A DNA stretch of 64,000 nt from Thermophagus xiamenensis (lineage in GTDB: Bacteria; Bacteroidota; Bacteroidia; Bacteroidales; Marinilabiliaceae): assembly GCF_900112795.1 (NCBI RefSeq), contig NZ_FONA01000003.1:124001-188000 (forward strand). Direction: 5' to 3'. The notes under the pieces are model-generated. The model made no database searches and was not told where the DNA came from. It worked only from the letters and a program-made list of their open reading frames with translations. Positions 48,348 through 57,454 of the stretch are shown piece after piece. The translations under genes and the position numbers were made by a program. Position 1 is the stretch's first letter, and every line of letters starts with the position of its first letter.

Positions 48348-49745
48348 ATGAACAAACAAATTTTTATATCCATTTTCCTGATGACGATAGCAATACCTTA
48401 TTTTGCCAATGCTCAAAACATAGTTAAGCAACGCCCCATCATTCAGACAAAATACACTGCCGATCCGGCACCCATGGTACACAACGACACATTGTTCCTT
48501 TACACCAGCCATGATGAAGACGATGCAATGGGCTTTAAAATGAAAGATTGGTTGCTCTATTATTCGACCGACATGGTAAACTGGACTGAATATGGGGTAG
48601 TAGCATCATTAGACAACTTTAAATGGGTTCCGTACGACAATGGTGCATGGGCAGCGCAATGTATTGAACGCAACGGGAAATTTTACCTCTATTGTCCTAT
48701 GCCGGGAGGAGTTGGCATAGGGGTTTTGGTAGCAGATAGCCCTTACGGCCCATTCAAAGATCCGCTCGGAGAACCTCTTATTAAACAGGGCCATCACGAC
48801 ATCGATCCTACCATTTTGATTGACGATGACGGGCAAGCGTACATGTACTGGGGAAATCCCAAATTATATTACGTGAAGCTGAACGAGGACATGATTTCCT
48901 ATTCGGGCGAAATCATACAAGAGCCCACAACACCCGAAAATTATCAGGAAGGCCCATGGGTTTGGAAACACAAGGGGCATTACTACATGGCCTATGCCTC
49001 CACCTGTTGCCCTGAGGGAATTGGATATGCCATGAGCGACTATCCGACAGGCCCATGGGAATACAAGGGTATGATTATCGATGCTTCGGAAAAGACTAGA
49101 GGCAATCATCCGGGAATTGTTCAATACAAAGGAAAATGGTATTGTTTTGGACACAGTTACGACCTGTTGAAAAAAACTACATCAAAATTCTATGAACGCC
49201 GCTCGGTTGATATGGATGAAATGGTGTACAATCCCGACGGAACCATCCAAAACAGGCAATACTGGTCAGTTGAAGGACCTGAACAAGTTGAACCCCTGAA
49301 TCCTTTCATACGTGTTGAAGCAGAAACAATGGCTTGGAGCGAAGGAGTAAAGACCAGGTTTGAAACAGAGTGGGAAGGAGATTTCGATTGGGACAGGGGG
49401 AAAAAGATTGCCGATCATTTGTTTGTAACGGACATAAATCATGGTGATTACATAAAAGTAAAAGGTGTTGATTTTTCCGACGGTGCTGAATCGGTTGAAG
49501 TGAGTTTATCCCCCATTTACGGAGGAAAAATTGAAATTCGGGCTGATAAAATTGATGGACCTATTATAGCAACGGTGGATGTAAACACCAAAACCGAAGA
49601 AGGTATTTGGAAAATATTTTCTGCAAAAACCAACAAAAATCTAAAAGGAATTCATGATGTTTACTTTGTTTTTAGAGGAGAAAAAGACTTGTTTAATTTT
49701 GACTGGTGGAAATTTTATCCTGTAAAAAAAGCATCAGAAAAATAA
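48348..49745 (+). CDS. GH43 glycosidase with CBM6-like domain, first of tandem pair
   Basis: 465 residues, signal peptide to ANAQN. The five-bladed propeller shows YTADPAPMVHND (base Asp), HDIDPTILIDDDGQAYMYWG (pKa-tuning Asp) and QEGPWVWKHKGHYYMAY (acid Glu). After NPFIRVEAETMAWSEGVKT begins a CBM6-type jelly-roll (DHLFVTDINHGDYIKV, GGKIEIRADKIDGPI, GIHDVYFVFRG). Such GH43-CBM6 enzymes are arabinofuranosidases or xylosidases acting on arabinoxylan. 237 bp after GH31. A tandem paralogue follows. Confidence 0.93.
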   Translation: MNKQIFISIFLMTIAIPYFANAQNIVKQRPIIQTKYTADPAPMVHNDTLFLYTSHDEDDAMGFKMKDWLLYYSTDMVNWTEYGVVASLDNFKWVPYDNGAWAAQCIERNGKFYLYCPMPGGVGIGVLVADSPYGPFKDPLGEPLIKQGHHDIDPTILIDDDGQAYMYWGNPKLYYVKLNEDMISYSGEIIQEPTTPENYQEGPWVWKHKGHYYMAYASTCCPEGIGYAMSDYPTGPWEYKGMIIDASEKTRGNHPGIVQYKGKWYCFGHSYDLLKKTTSKFYERRSVDMDEMVYNPDGTIQNRQYWSVEGPEQVEPLNPFIRVEAETMAWSEGVKTRFETEWEGDFDWDRGKKIADHLFVTDINHGDYIKVKGVDFSDGAESVEVSLSPIYGGKIEIRADKIDGPIIATVDVNTKTEEGIWKIFSAKTNKNLKGIHDVYFVFRGEKDLFNFDWWKFYPVKKASEK

Positions 49746-49856
49746 TAAGAAATTATTCAATCTTTAATTCCAATAATAGCATTTTTTGATTGGCAATTTT
49801 TTGATTTTAAAGATATTAATTTACAGTTTTTTTACATCAAAAAAAACAAAAAAGTC

Positions 49857-51233
49857 ATGAATATTAATAAGTCATTTCTATTATTGGTCAACTTAGCAAT
49901 TTGCATTTCAAACATTGCTCAAAATCCTATAATACAAACACATTACACAGCTGACCCTGCACCTTTGGTCTACAATAACAGAGTGTACCTTTACACATCC
50001 CACGACGAAGACCAAACAGTCAATAATTTTTTTACCATGTTTGATTGGCGGTGTTATTCATCAGAAGATATGGTAAACTGGACAGACCATGGGACTATTG
50101 CTTCGCTTAAAAATTTTGACTGGCTCGATAAAAAGAATGGCGCATGGGCACCACACTGTATTGAACGAAACGGTAAGTTTTACCTTTATGTACCTATTCA
50201 TGGTGAAGGAATTGCTGTATTGCAAAGTGATTCTCCAACCGGTCCATTCCATGACCCTTTGGGTCACAGATTAATAGTTGACAGTGAGAATGTCTGGAAA
50301 GACATTGATCCAACCGTTTTTATTGACGATGATGGACAGGCTTATTTGTACTGGGGAAATCCATCGCTTTTCTATGTGAAACTCAACGAAGATATGATTT
50401 CATATGATCGCACCATTGGTAAGAACGGGATTGTCGCTGTAGAAATGAATGCAGTTTCATTTGGAGAAAATAAAGCTAAAAACGGAAAACACCTTACCAA
50501 TTACACTGAAGGCCCATGGTTTTATAAACGAAACAATATTTATTACCTAGTTTATGCTGCCGGAGGCATTCCCGAGTACATTGCATATTCCACAGCTCCT
50601 ACGGCTGAGGGGCCATGGACTTATCAGGGTTACATTATGGAAAGAGCGCCTCACCTGGCTTTTACCAACCATCCTGGAATAGTTGATTTTAAAGGAAATT
50701 CCTATTTCTTCTATCACGACCAGGTTTTATCAGGTGGAGAAGGTTTTAAACGTTCGGTGAGTGTCGAACAGTTCGAATATAATGATGACGGGTCTATTCC
50801 TCTTATTACACCCACAAAAGAAGGGGTAAAAGAAAGTGTAGCGAACCTGAACCCCTTTAAAAAGGTTGAAGCAGAAACCATTGCGTGGTCGGAAGGACTA
50901 AAAACCGCCTCCAACGATAAAACAGGTGTCTACGTTACCAACGTTAACAACGGGGATTTTATCAAAGTCCGTAGTGTTGATTTCAAAGAAGGTGCTAAAA
51001 AATTCAAGGTCAGAGCAGAACCACTAAACGGTGGAAAAATTGAGATTCGCCTGGATTCCCAAAATGGTCCGCTTCTAGGAGTTTGTGAAATAACAAAAAC
51101 AGGGAGTAACAAAAACTGGCAAATATTCACCACAAAGACAGATAATCACAAAGGTGTTCACGACTTATTTTTTGTTTTCAAAGGTGGTGAAGAAGAATTA
51201 TTTAATCTTGATTACTGGGAGTTTATCAAATAA
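49857..51233 (+). CDS. GH43 glycosidase with CBM6-like domain, second of tandem pair
   Basis: 458 residues with the same plan as the preceding gene: IIQTHYTADPAPLVYNN, DIDPTVFIDDDGQAYLYWG and TEGPWFYKRNNIYYLVY carry the three acids, and a CBM6-like domain begins at NPFKKVEAETIAWSEGLKT. The propeller differs by an insertion of about 20 residues around VEMNAVSFGENKAK before the acid Glu, which could reshape the active-site cleft. The signal peptide runs NKSFLLLVNLAICISNIAQ. It is a diverged duplicate, so a different side-chain specificity is likely. Confidence 0.93.
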   Translation: MNINKSFLLLVNLAICISNIAQNPIIQTHYTADPAPLVYNNRVYLYTSHDEDQTVNNFFTMFDWRCYSSEDMVNWTDHGTIASLKNFDWLDKKNGAWAPHCIERNGKFYLYVPIHGEGIAVLQSDSPTGPFHDPLGHRLIVDSENVWKDIDPTVFIDDDGQAYLYWGNPSLFYVKLNEDMISYDRTIGKNGIVAVEMNAVSFGENKAKNGKHLTNYTEGPWFYKRNNIYYLVYAAGGIPEYIAYSTAPTAEGPWTYQGYIMERAPHLAFTNHPGIVDFKGNSYFFYHDQVLSGGEGFKRSVSVEQFEYNDDGSIPLITPTKEGVKESVANLNPFKKVEAETIAWSEGLKTASNDKTGVYVTNVNNGDFIKVRSVDFKEGAKKFKVRAEPLNGGKIEIRLDSQNGPLLGVCEITKTGSNKNWQIFTTKTDNHKGVHDLFFVFKGGEEELFNLDYWEFIK

Positions 51234-51257
51234 TCTAACCGTCAATAATAAGCAATC

Positions 51258-51326
51258 ATGAATTATTTCACCTTACTTATTGCTGTTTTGCTCATCTTTT
51301 CAGGGTGCAGGAAAGAGTTTAATTAG
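51258..51326 (+). pseudogene. Stub of a truncated lipoprotein gene
   Basis: ATG at 51258 gives MNYFTLLIAVLLIFSGC then RKEFN and a stop. This is a full lipoprotein signal peptide with lipobox FSGC but no body. It is 24 bp after the GH43 stop, so it was probably the next gene of the xylan operon, cut off by the insertion and decay of the transposase fragment that follows. Confidence 0.65.
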
Positions 51327-51339
51327 GGAAATTCCGAAA

Positions 51340-51730
51340 TACTCTATTTCTTTGACGGAAAAGCTATTATCACTATCTTTGAGCAAACAAAAAACCCCGA
51401 AATTAGGCACATTTGCCCAAAAACGGGGTTCAATATTTTTCAAGTAGCGATAAAGCTACAAAGATTTCCGAAAATTGAAGGTACACATTCGTTATTTTCT
51501 GTTGAAGATAATTTTCATTTACTCTACAATCAGATTTTTCAGACTGACCTTGGAAAGATATACAAAGCAATTCCCTAGGACGATTTGGTACGAATATTTA
51601 AGTTGCTGTAAAACAAGAAAAGACCGGCCAGTATATTTTCCCCCGAGGGAAAATAGCGTTAATGTTTCTTAAACATTATTCGGGCTGTTCAGATAAAAGG
51701 CTGATAGAGCAGTTCAATGGGAATGGTAGT
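51340..51730 (+). pseudogene. Transposase N-terminal remnant
   Basis: Translated pieces FQVAIKLQRFPKIEG, HSLFSVEDNFHLLYNQIF, TDLGKIYKAIP, a stop where Trp is expected, DDLVRIFKLL, a stop, NKKRPASIFSP, then after a one-base deletion in a C-run PRGKIALMFLKHYSGCSDKR and LIEQFNGN. This is the pattern of the N-terminal part of Bacteroidota transposases of the IS1182-like kind; the exact family is uncertain. The catalytic region is absent. Two stops and one frameshift show it is inactive. Confidence 0.65.
51393..51430. terminator. Possible terminator hairpin after the xylan operon
   Basis: AACCCCG pairs with CGGGGTT across 24 nt; the 3' side is followed by CAATATTTTT. It lies within the transposase-like remnant, so its role as a terminator is uncertain. 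Confidence 0.35.
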
Positions 51731-51858
51731 GTTTAAAAAAGTGTGTCTGTAAAGGAATAAAAAAGGTCTTCTCAGGTTAGTTTTACAAACGAAAAAAAAG
51801 AAGTATAACTAAAAAGAGAAGACCTTTTTTATTCTATTGCAGACACACTTTTTTAAAC
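51731..51858. repeat. 128-bp hairpin element with 43-bp inverted arms (MITE-like)
   Basis: Left arm 51731-51773 starts GTTTAAAAAAGTGTGTCTG; right arm 51816-51858 is its inverse with about four mismatches. Loop of 42 nt, AT-rich, no ORF. It directly follows the transposase remnant, so it may be a deletion derivative of that insertion sequence or an independent MITE. As RNA it would fold to a near-perfect long hairpin. Confidence 0.8.
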
Positions 51859-51992
51859 AGTATCGTGAACGGCATCAATAAATACTATCGGATAAGTTTA
51901 TGGTTTCGGGTTAACACTCTGTCGCCGCTACGCTACTACCATTCACCCTTTCAAGCATCCTCCCATTTCACCTAAACACCTAATAGCTTATT

Positions 51993-53645
51993 TTATTTGC
52001 CTCCCACCATCACTTTCCGGACCTCATCGTCTGCCTGCACGAAGTAAACACCGGGCTTTAGATGGCAGAGGGATATAGATCCGCTAAAATGAGTATCCTG
52101 GTAAATCAAGATTCCTGAGAGGTTGAAGATTTTTATGGTCACTTCTACCTGTGAATCATTTCTCAGGTAGAGGCAACCGTTTGAACTCCACGCCACAATA
52201 TAATCATTAAACGGTGTCTCTTTCACCGCCGTAGCCACCACCACAATGGTTTGGGAGTAATCGGAAATAAGTCCGTTTTGAATCTTTCGTACGGCATAGC
52301 CGTAGTTTTTCCCGGGCTCCGGAATCTGCACATCGTAGGACGATGTTTCTTCATCCAGTTCCACATTAAGAATCAAAACGGTATCTCCGGACTCTTCATC
52401 CATTTGGAAAACACTGAGGATATATCCTTCGGCATCGTTATCGGTTTGCCAGTTAGCCGTGAAGCCCGAGGCAGTAATATTGATAGCCTCTTCAGCCACG
52501 GGCGGTTCTATGGCATCGGCAGCGATGGCCGTTCCGCCGACTGAAATGGATACACTACCATCAATGCCTCCGTCGAAAATAACAATGTTGGCTTCATGCA
52601 ATTCGTCGGCCATGTCGGGATGATAGGTGACCTGCAAAGCGTATCCCTCTTCAGTGTTGGCAACGGCGGCCGGGATAGAGGTTTCATTCACCTCAAACTG
52701 CTCCTTATCATTGCCAAACAACATTACACTGAGATTACCTACAAGATTACTTCCTCTCACATAGAGCGTGAGAGTGGAGGTTTGTCCGGTCACAACCGTA
52801 CCAAAGTTAAGCTGAGTATCATTGGTAGGCGTAGCGAGTACAGGTTCCGTCAACTCGGTATCCAGATAAAAGGCCTCATCCATTTTATTGCCCCAGATGT
52901 ACTCGGCCAGTTCGGGAAAATCAATAAAAGGATTTCGGTTGTTTTGAATCAAAAAAACAGCCTCGTTGCGTTCCAATTCTTTTTGGCTCACAGGGTCGTT
53001 ACGATGCCAATCCAATAACATATTTACAGCCCACTCTTTCAGCACCGGATAGGTGTTGGCACTAATCATATAAAAATATTTCCACCGGTTGTAATAATCC
53101 TGATAACAGGTAACCATATAGAAATAGGTACGAGCGAAGTCGCCTTTATACTCATCATCCGGTTCGAATACAACACCTGTATACCCGGGATAATCGTTCT
53201 GCCCTACTTTGGATACTCCGTTATCGAAATAGACGCTAGAGCCTACCTCTCCCAGCGGATAATTGGATTTGGCAGTGTTTGCTTCGCTGTCTGACGGGTA
53301 AATATGGAACAAATCGGTATAAGCCGCTACCTGGTCACCTCCCCACCAGCTTTTTGGGAAAGAGTGTTCCCTGTTTAGACCGTAGGTATTATCGAAAGTG
53401 CGGGTATTGTTGGAATACATGTCCCACACTGTACCGTCGCTTCGCTGATCGGTGTAGGGGAAATAATTCCACAGGCTGCCGTACGATAAGACAGTATGCT
53501 TACTAATAATTTGATGAAGAGCGGTTTTCAGCTCTTCATTTTTTTTCCCGTTAACGGAATTGTAATATCCGTTGGGATTCTGGGCCTGAAGCAGAATGGC
53601 GACCCAACCCAAAAACAATACAAAAAGCCAACGCAACATTCTCAT
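51993..53645 (-). CDS. Endonuclease I family protein with T9SS sorting domain
   Basis: 550 residues; signal peptide to LLQAQN. The EndA/NucM-type nuclease domain (about 25-260) has NREHSFPKSWWGGD with the catalytic His, DLFHIYPSDSEANTAKSNYP, and WHRNDPVSQKELERNEAV. Two Ig-like domains follow, the first of the choice-of-anchor type (TQLNFGTVVTGQTSTLTLYV), the second Fn3-like (NITASGFTANWQTD). The C-terminus is a type A T9SS sorting domain (VTIKIFNLSGILIYQ, SISLCHLKPGVYFVQ). It should be secreted across the outer membrane and digest extracellular DNA/RNA without sequence preference. A strong terminator lies just in front of its start codon, although the upstream genes are co-directional. Confidence 0.94.
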   Translation of the reverse strand: MRMLRWLFVLFLGWVAILLQAQNPNGYYNSVNGKKNEELKTALHQIISKHTVLSYGSLWNYFPYTDQRSDGTVWDMYSNNTRTFDNTYGLNREHSFPKSWWGGDQVAAYTDLFHIYPSDSEANTAKSNYPLGEVGSSVYFDNGVSKVGQNDYPGYTGVVFEPDDEYKGDFARTYFYMVTCYQDYYNRWKYFYMISANTYPVLKEWAVNMLLDWHRNDPVSQKELERNEAVFLIQNNRNPFIDFPELAEYIWGNKMDEAFYLDTELTEPVLATPTNDTQLNFGTVVTGQTSTLTLYVRGSNLVGNLSVMLFGNDKEQFEVNETSIPAAVANTEEGYALQVTYHPDMADELHEANIVIFDGGIDGSVSISVGGTAIAADAIEPPVAEEAINITASGFTANWQTDNDAEGYILSVFQMDEESGDTVLILNVELDEETSSYDVQIPEPGKNYGYAVRKIQNGLISDYSQTIVVVATAVKETPFNDYIVAWSSNGCLYLRNDSQVEVTIKIFNLSGILIYQDTHFSGSISLCHLKPGVYFVQADDEVRKVMVGGK

Positions 53646-53658
53646 AACTCAGTAAAAG

Positions 53659-53692
53659 AAAAAAGGGCAGAGAATTTTTGCCTTCTCTGCCC
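53659..53692 (-). terminator. Intrinsic terminator between lipoprotein and endonuclease I genes
   Basis: On the minus strand GGGCAGAGAA pairs perfectly with TTCTCTGCCC across 8 nt and is followed by TTTTTTCTTTT. It begins 7 bp after the stop of the large lipoprotein and its U-tract ends about 10-13 bp before the endonuclease start codon. Confidence 0.85.
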
Positions 53693-53698
53693 CTATGA

Positions 53699-56600
53699 TT
53701 ATTCAACCACAAATAAATTTTTAATTTCCCAGGTGCCGGCATCTTCGTCTGTGGATACATATTTAAAGGCGATGGTCACGCCGCCGACCAGATATTCGGC
53801 AGGAATGGAGATATTTCCACTTTCCACGAAGTCCCAGCTGTCACCATCCGGCATAATGGGAATGGTCAACGCTTCCCAATTGGCCGATGAGGGATCGCCG
53901 CCGTTGTAATCGTCCGAAATCAGGAGTGTGAAAGTACTCAAGTCATTGGCAAAATTAATGGCATGTTCAAAAACGATATAAGGAGCCGTGTAACTACTTA
54001 AATCGAGGGTTGATGAAATAAGCCAGTCTTCATTGGGCACGGCACCACCGGAATATCCGCTCATCTTGGCACATTCATAACCGGTATCAATATCCCAGGT
54101 TTGTTCCCCGGTAACTGAAAAAGCTGTAAAGGGACTCAATGTAGATGCGAAGGAAGCCTCCAGAATAATAGTTCCATCGGGCGTATCGTCCGTACCATCA
54201 TCCAAACTTTGTCCATCCAGAACGTAATTGGTCACATTCTTAATACCGGGAAGACCGAAATAGGCTTCGAGAGTACCATAGAGCAACACCAATTTACCAT
54301 GGTTATCGGGGTTATCGGCCAGATTTAGAACAGGCCGTACGTCGTTATTGGGCAACTGCACAGGGACACAGTTATTGGGGTCGGTTTCGTCGGGTGATGC
54401 TGCTATAAGCAAATTGGTTGTTACATCGCCAAAAGGTTCTTCGAATACAGCATTGGAAGCACTTCCATTAAGAACTCCTACGATATACCCTGAACTCCAG
54501 ACTTTTTCGGTCGTTGCATCCTGATTTTCGATTACAGCAGCAATGTTGTAAGGGTTTTCCTGTGTTCCGTCACCCTGAGGTGTCTCTTCTGTGTCTCCGG
54601 GTTCTTCACCACCCCCGATTTCCTCTCCTGTACCGGGAAGAATCAATAAGTTCCGGACCTCCCAGGTTCCTGCCTGACTAGAAGTGGAAAGGTATTTGAG
54701 CGCAATATAAACATTGGCTTTCCCCATAAACTCTTCGGGGATATTCAGATTTCCGGAAGAGGTCCAGTCATCCCATGAAGATCCGGACGAATAGTTGGCA
54801 ATAACGATTTGCGTCCATGTGGCAGCAGAAGGGTCACCTCCGGTATAATCGGAAGAGATCCAAAGGGTAAAATCTTCGGTATTATTTCCGAAACGGCTCA
54901 AATGTTGAAACGAGATATTGGCGGCATCATAACCGGAAAGGTCGAAAGCGGGCGAGATGAGCCAGTCTTCATTGGCATTGTAGGTACCGCTAACATAGCC
55001 GGTCATCTTGGCGTAACCATAAGTGTCCCAAACCCAAGATTGGTCGCCTGAAACACTATAGGCAGTAAAGGGCTCGAGTGTGGTAAGGAATGAGGCACTT
55101 AAAATGGCATCGTCGGGAACATCGGGGTCGCCACTTTGTCCATCGAGAACGTAATTGGACACACTCTTAATACCCGGCACGTTAAAATAAGTTTCGAGGG
55201 TACCAAAGACCAAAACCATTTTGCCAAGGTTATCGGGATTATCTACCAAATTCAAGACAGGCCGCACACTATTATTGGGCAACTGCACCGGGATACAGTT
55301 GTTGGGGTTGGTTTCATCGGGCGATGCGGCAATGAGCAAATTGGTATTGGCCTCACCAAAGGGAGCTTCAAAAATAGCATCGGAAATACTATACCCATCA
55401 ATGGCACCCACAATATACCCGTAGATCCAAACGCTTTCAGTGGATACGCCCTGATTTTGAATAACCGCGGCTAAGTTATAGGGATTTTCTCTGGAACCGT
55501 CACCTTCGGGAGTCATATCGGGATCATCGTCGTCGATGGTTTCACCCGCCCCACTTTTAATAACGAGGTTGCGAACTTCCCATGTTCCTGCCTTACTAGA
55601 AGTAGAAAGGTATTTGAGCGCCACATAAACATTGGCTTTCCCCATAAACTCTTCAGGGATATTAAGATTTCCTGTAGTGGTCCAGTCATCCCATGAAGAT
55701 CCGGACGAATAGTTGGCAATAACAATTTGCGTCCAAGTAGCAGACGAAGGAACACCGCCTGTATAATCAGACGAGATCCATAGAGTAAAGTCTTCCTTAT
55801 TGTTATTGCTATAACGACTCACATGTTCAAATGAGATATTGGCAGCATCGTAACCGGATAGGTTGATGGCCGGGGATATGAGCCAGTCTTCATTGGCATA
55901 GTTGGTACCACCATCATAGCCGGTCATCTTGGCATATCCGTAGGAATCCCAGATCCATTTTTGGTCACCTGATACGCTATATTCGGTAAATGGCTCGAGA
56001 GAAGATGCAAACGAAGCGCTAAATATCTCCACCCCAATATTACCTATTCGGAACTCATCCATAGTGCCATTGGCAATTCTTACACCACCTGCACCGAGGA
56101 TAGTTTCAATAGAACCGTAAACCATAATTTCTTCACCCAGGAGATCAGCATTGTCGGACAAATTGACGAGTTCTCTCATATCCGAACCGGCAGGAAGATT
56201 AACGACCAGACAATTTTCCCAATTGGTTTCATCGGGTGAAGCAGCAATAACAATGTAATTGGGGAGGAATGGAGCTTCAAAGGCGATACCATAGTTATCG
56301 GTAATGGGATTATCTTCATTAATGCCATCGGCAACAGCACCGACAATATAGCCTTTGACCCAACCTACTTTATCCTGATCCATATTATCCAAAGCATATT
56401 GGACTGACCAGGGACTATCTTCAATACCCCACCCATCAGGATTAGTTTCAAAGTCCATATCGTCTTTTTCGCGCACCAACAGCTGAACCGTTCCACTATA
56501 AATGGTAAGTATACCGGTAACGGTACCCACGCCTGAGGGGATGGTGTCACTGGCAAAATCGGCGGCACTGCTCATTCGGGCGGTAACGGTTTGGGACTCA

Positions 56601-57253
56601 TCGGCAGCAAAACGGATAACTCTATTGAGTGTTTGGACCGAACCTTCCTCATCGGGATAAGAAAAAATCTGGCCACTATCATCAAAGTAAACTCCTTCGA
56701 GTTTAACGAGCCGGCCATAATTATCTTCGGTAAAGTCATTATAATCAATTTCGGCAGGGACCACAATTTCGGGATCAGGATATCCGTCTTTAAAAATTTT
56801 TTCTTTAACCTGTTCCCATGTCATCTGACCAATTGAATAATTACCGTCATTATTTCTTGAATAGCGATATCCCAATTGAGGCATACCACCATATTTCCCC
56901 ATATAGAGGCCTTTAGTCTCTATAAATATTTTCTGACCTACCCGAAAATCGTTATAAATATCATTTCGATCGATGGCCACCATTAGACCGCCTGTTTCGT
57001 CTTCAATGAAAATTTGTTTGTAAAGATTACCGGAAATATCATTGGCGGTAATAACACCCTCTAAAATGTCATCATCGGTTACCTCAACCAATACTTCATC
57101 GTACTTTTCTTTAAAATCTTTTATCGTAATATTCGATTCACCCGAATATTGAGGCTCACTGTGAGGGGGAGCGTCAAAATCCTCATTATCGCAAGCGGAA
57201 AAGAAAATTCCTAATGAGAATAACGTCAGAAATAAAAAACCTATTTTCTTCAT
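53699..57253 (-). CDS. Large DUF5689/OB-fold and jelly-roll repeat lipoprotein
   Basis: 1184 residues from the ATG at 57253, chosen because MKKIGFLFLTLFSLGIFFSAC is the lipoprotein leader; acidic NEDFD follows the cysteine, suggesting surface display. The N-terminal domain (about 30-260) is DUF5689-like (ITIKDFKEKYDEVLVEVTDD, LEGVITANDISGNLYKQIFI). Three repeated units follow, each an OB-fold-like domain (GYIVGA..., IAASPDETN, VFGTLE) and a choice-of-anchor jelly-roll (ASFxxxLEPFTxYSVSGDQ, NEDWLISP, FTLWISSDYTGG, GTWEVRNL). OB-folds often bind nucleic acids. Located between a TonB receptor and a secreted nuclease, it probably binds nucleic acid fragments at the surface; binding is inference. 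Confidence 0.85.
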   Translation of the reverse strand: MKKIGFLFLTLFSLGIFFSACDNEDFDAPPHSEPQYSGESNITIKDFKEKYDEVLVEVTDDDILEGVITANDISGNLYKQIFIEDETGGLMVAIDRNDIYNDFRVGQKIFIETKGLYMGKYGGMPQLGYRYSRNNDGNYSIGQMTWEQVKEKIFKDGYPDPEIVVPAEIDYNDFTEDNYGRLVKLEGVYFDDSGQIFSYPDEEGSVQTLNRVIRFAADESQTVTARMSSAADFASDTIPSGVGTVTGILTIYSGTVQLLVREKDDMDFETNPDGWGIEDSPWSVQYALDNMDQDKVGWVKGYIVGAVADGINEDNPITDNYGIAFEAPFLPNYIVIAASPDETNWENCLVVNLPAGSDMRELVNLSDNADLLGEEIMVYGSIETILGAGGVRIANGTMDEFRIGNIGVEIFSASFASSLEPFTEYSVSGDQKWIWDSYGYAKMTGYDGGTNYANEDWLISPAINLSGYDAANISFEHVSRYSNNNKEDFTLWISSDYTGGVPSSATWTQIVIANYSSGSSWDDWTTTGNLNIPEEFMGKANVYVALKYLSTSSKAGTWEVRNLVIKSGAGETIDDDDPDMTPEGDGSRENPYNLAAVIQNQGVSTESVWIYGYIVGAIDGYSISDAIFEAPFGEANTNLLIAASPDETNPNNCIPVQLPNNSVRPVLNLVDNPDNLGKMVLVFGTLETYFNVPGIKSVSNYVLDGQSGDPDVPDDAILSASFLTTLEPFTAYSVSGDQSWVWDTYGYAKMTGYVSGTYNANEDWLISPAFDLSGYDAANISFQHLSRFGNNTEDFTLWISSDYTGGDPSAATWTQIVIANYSSGSSWDDWTSSGNLNIPEEFMGKANVYIALKYLSTSSQAGTWEVRNLLILPGTGEEIGGGEEPGDTEETPQGDGTQENPYNIAAVIENQDATTEKVWSSGYIVGVLNGSASNAVFEEPFGDVTTNLLIAASPDETDPNNCVPVQLPNNDVRPVLNLADNPDNHGKLVLLYGTLEAYFGLPGIKNVTNYVLDGQSLDDGTDDTPDGTIILEASFASTLSPFTAFSVTGEQTWDIDTGYECAKMSGYSGGAVPNEDWLISSTLDLSSYTAPYIVFEHAINFANDLSTFTLLISDDYNGGDPSSANWEALTIPIMPDGDSWDFVESGNISIPAEYLVGGVTIAFKYVSTDEDAGTWEIKNLFVVE

Positions 57254-57454
57254 AAATAAAACATTACGTAAAATTGGGATTTTCATTAGTATTTAGTTTT
57301 TAGTCTTTAGTTTTCAGTAATTAGTGGTTGGTGATTGGCGATTATTTTTCAAGACTATAAAAAATATATTTTTAAATTATTAACCATCAATCTCCCCAAT
57401 CTCATATTCTATCAGTCTATCAACCTAATGGCCTATCGGACTATGGGCCTTATA
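57254..57454. other. 201-bp intergenic spacer with low-complexity tracts
   Basis: No gene. Contains TTTAGT-type units (57292-57330) and, near 57390-57440, CTATC/CCTAATGG-type units related to tracts near 21595 and 51965. Confidence 0.4.
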
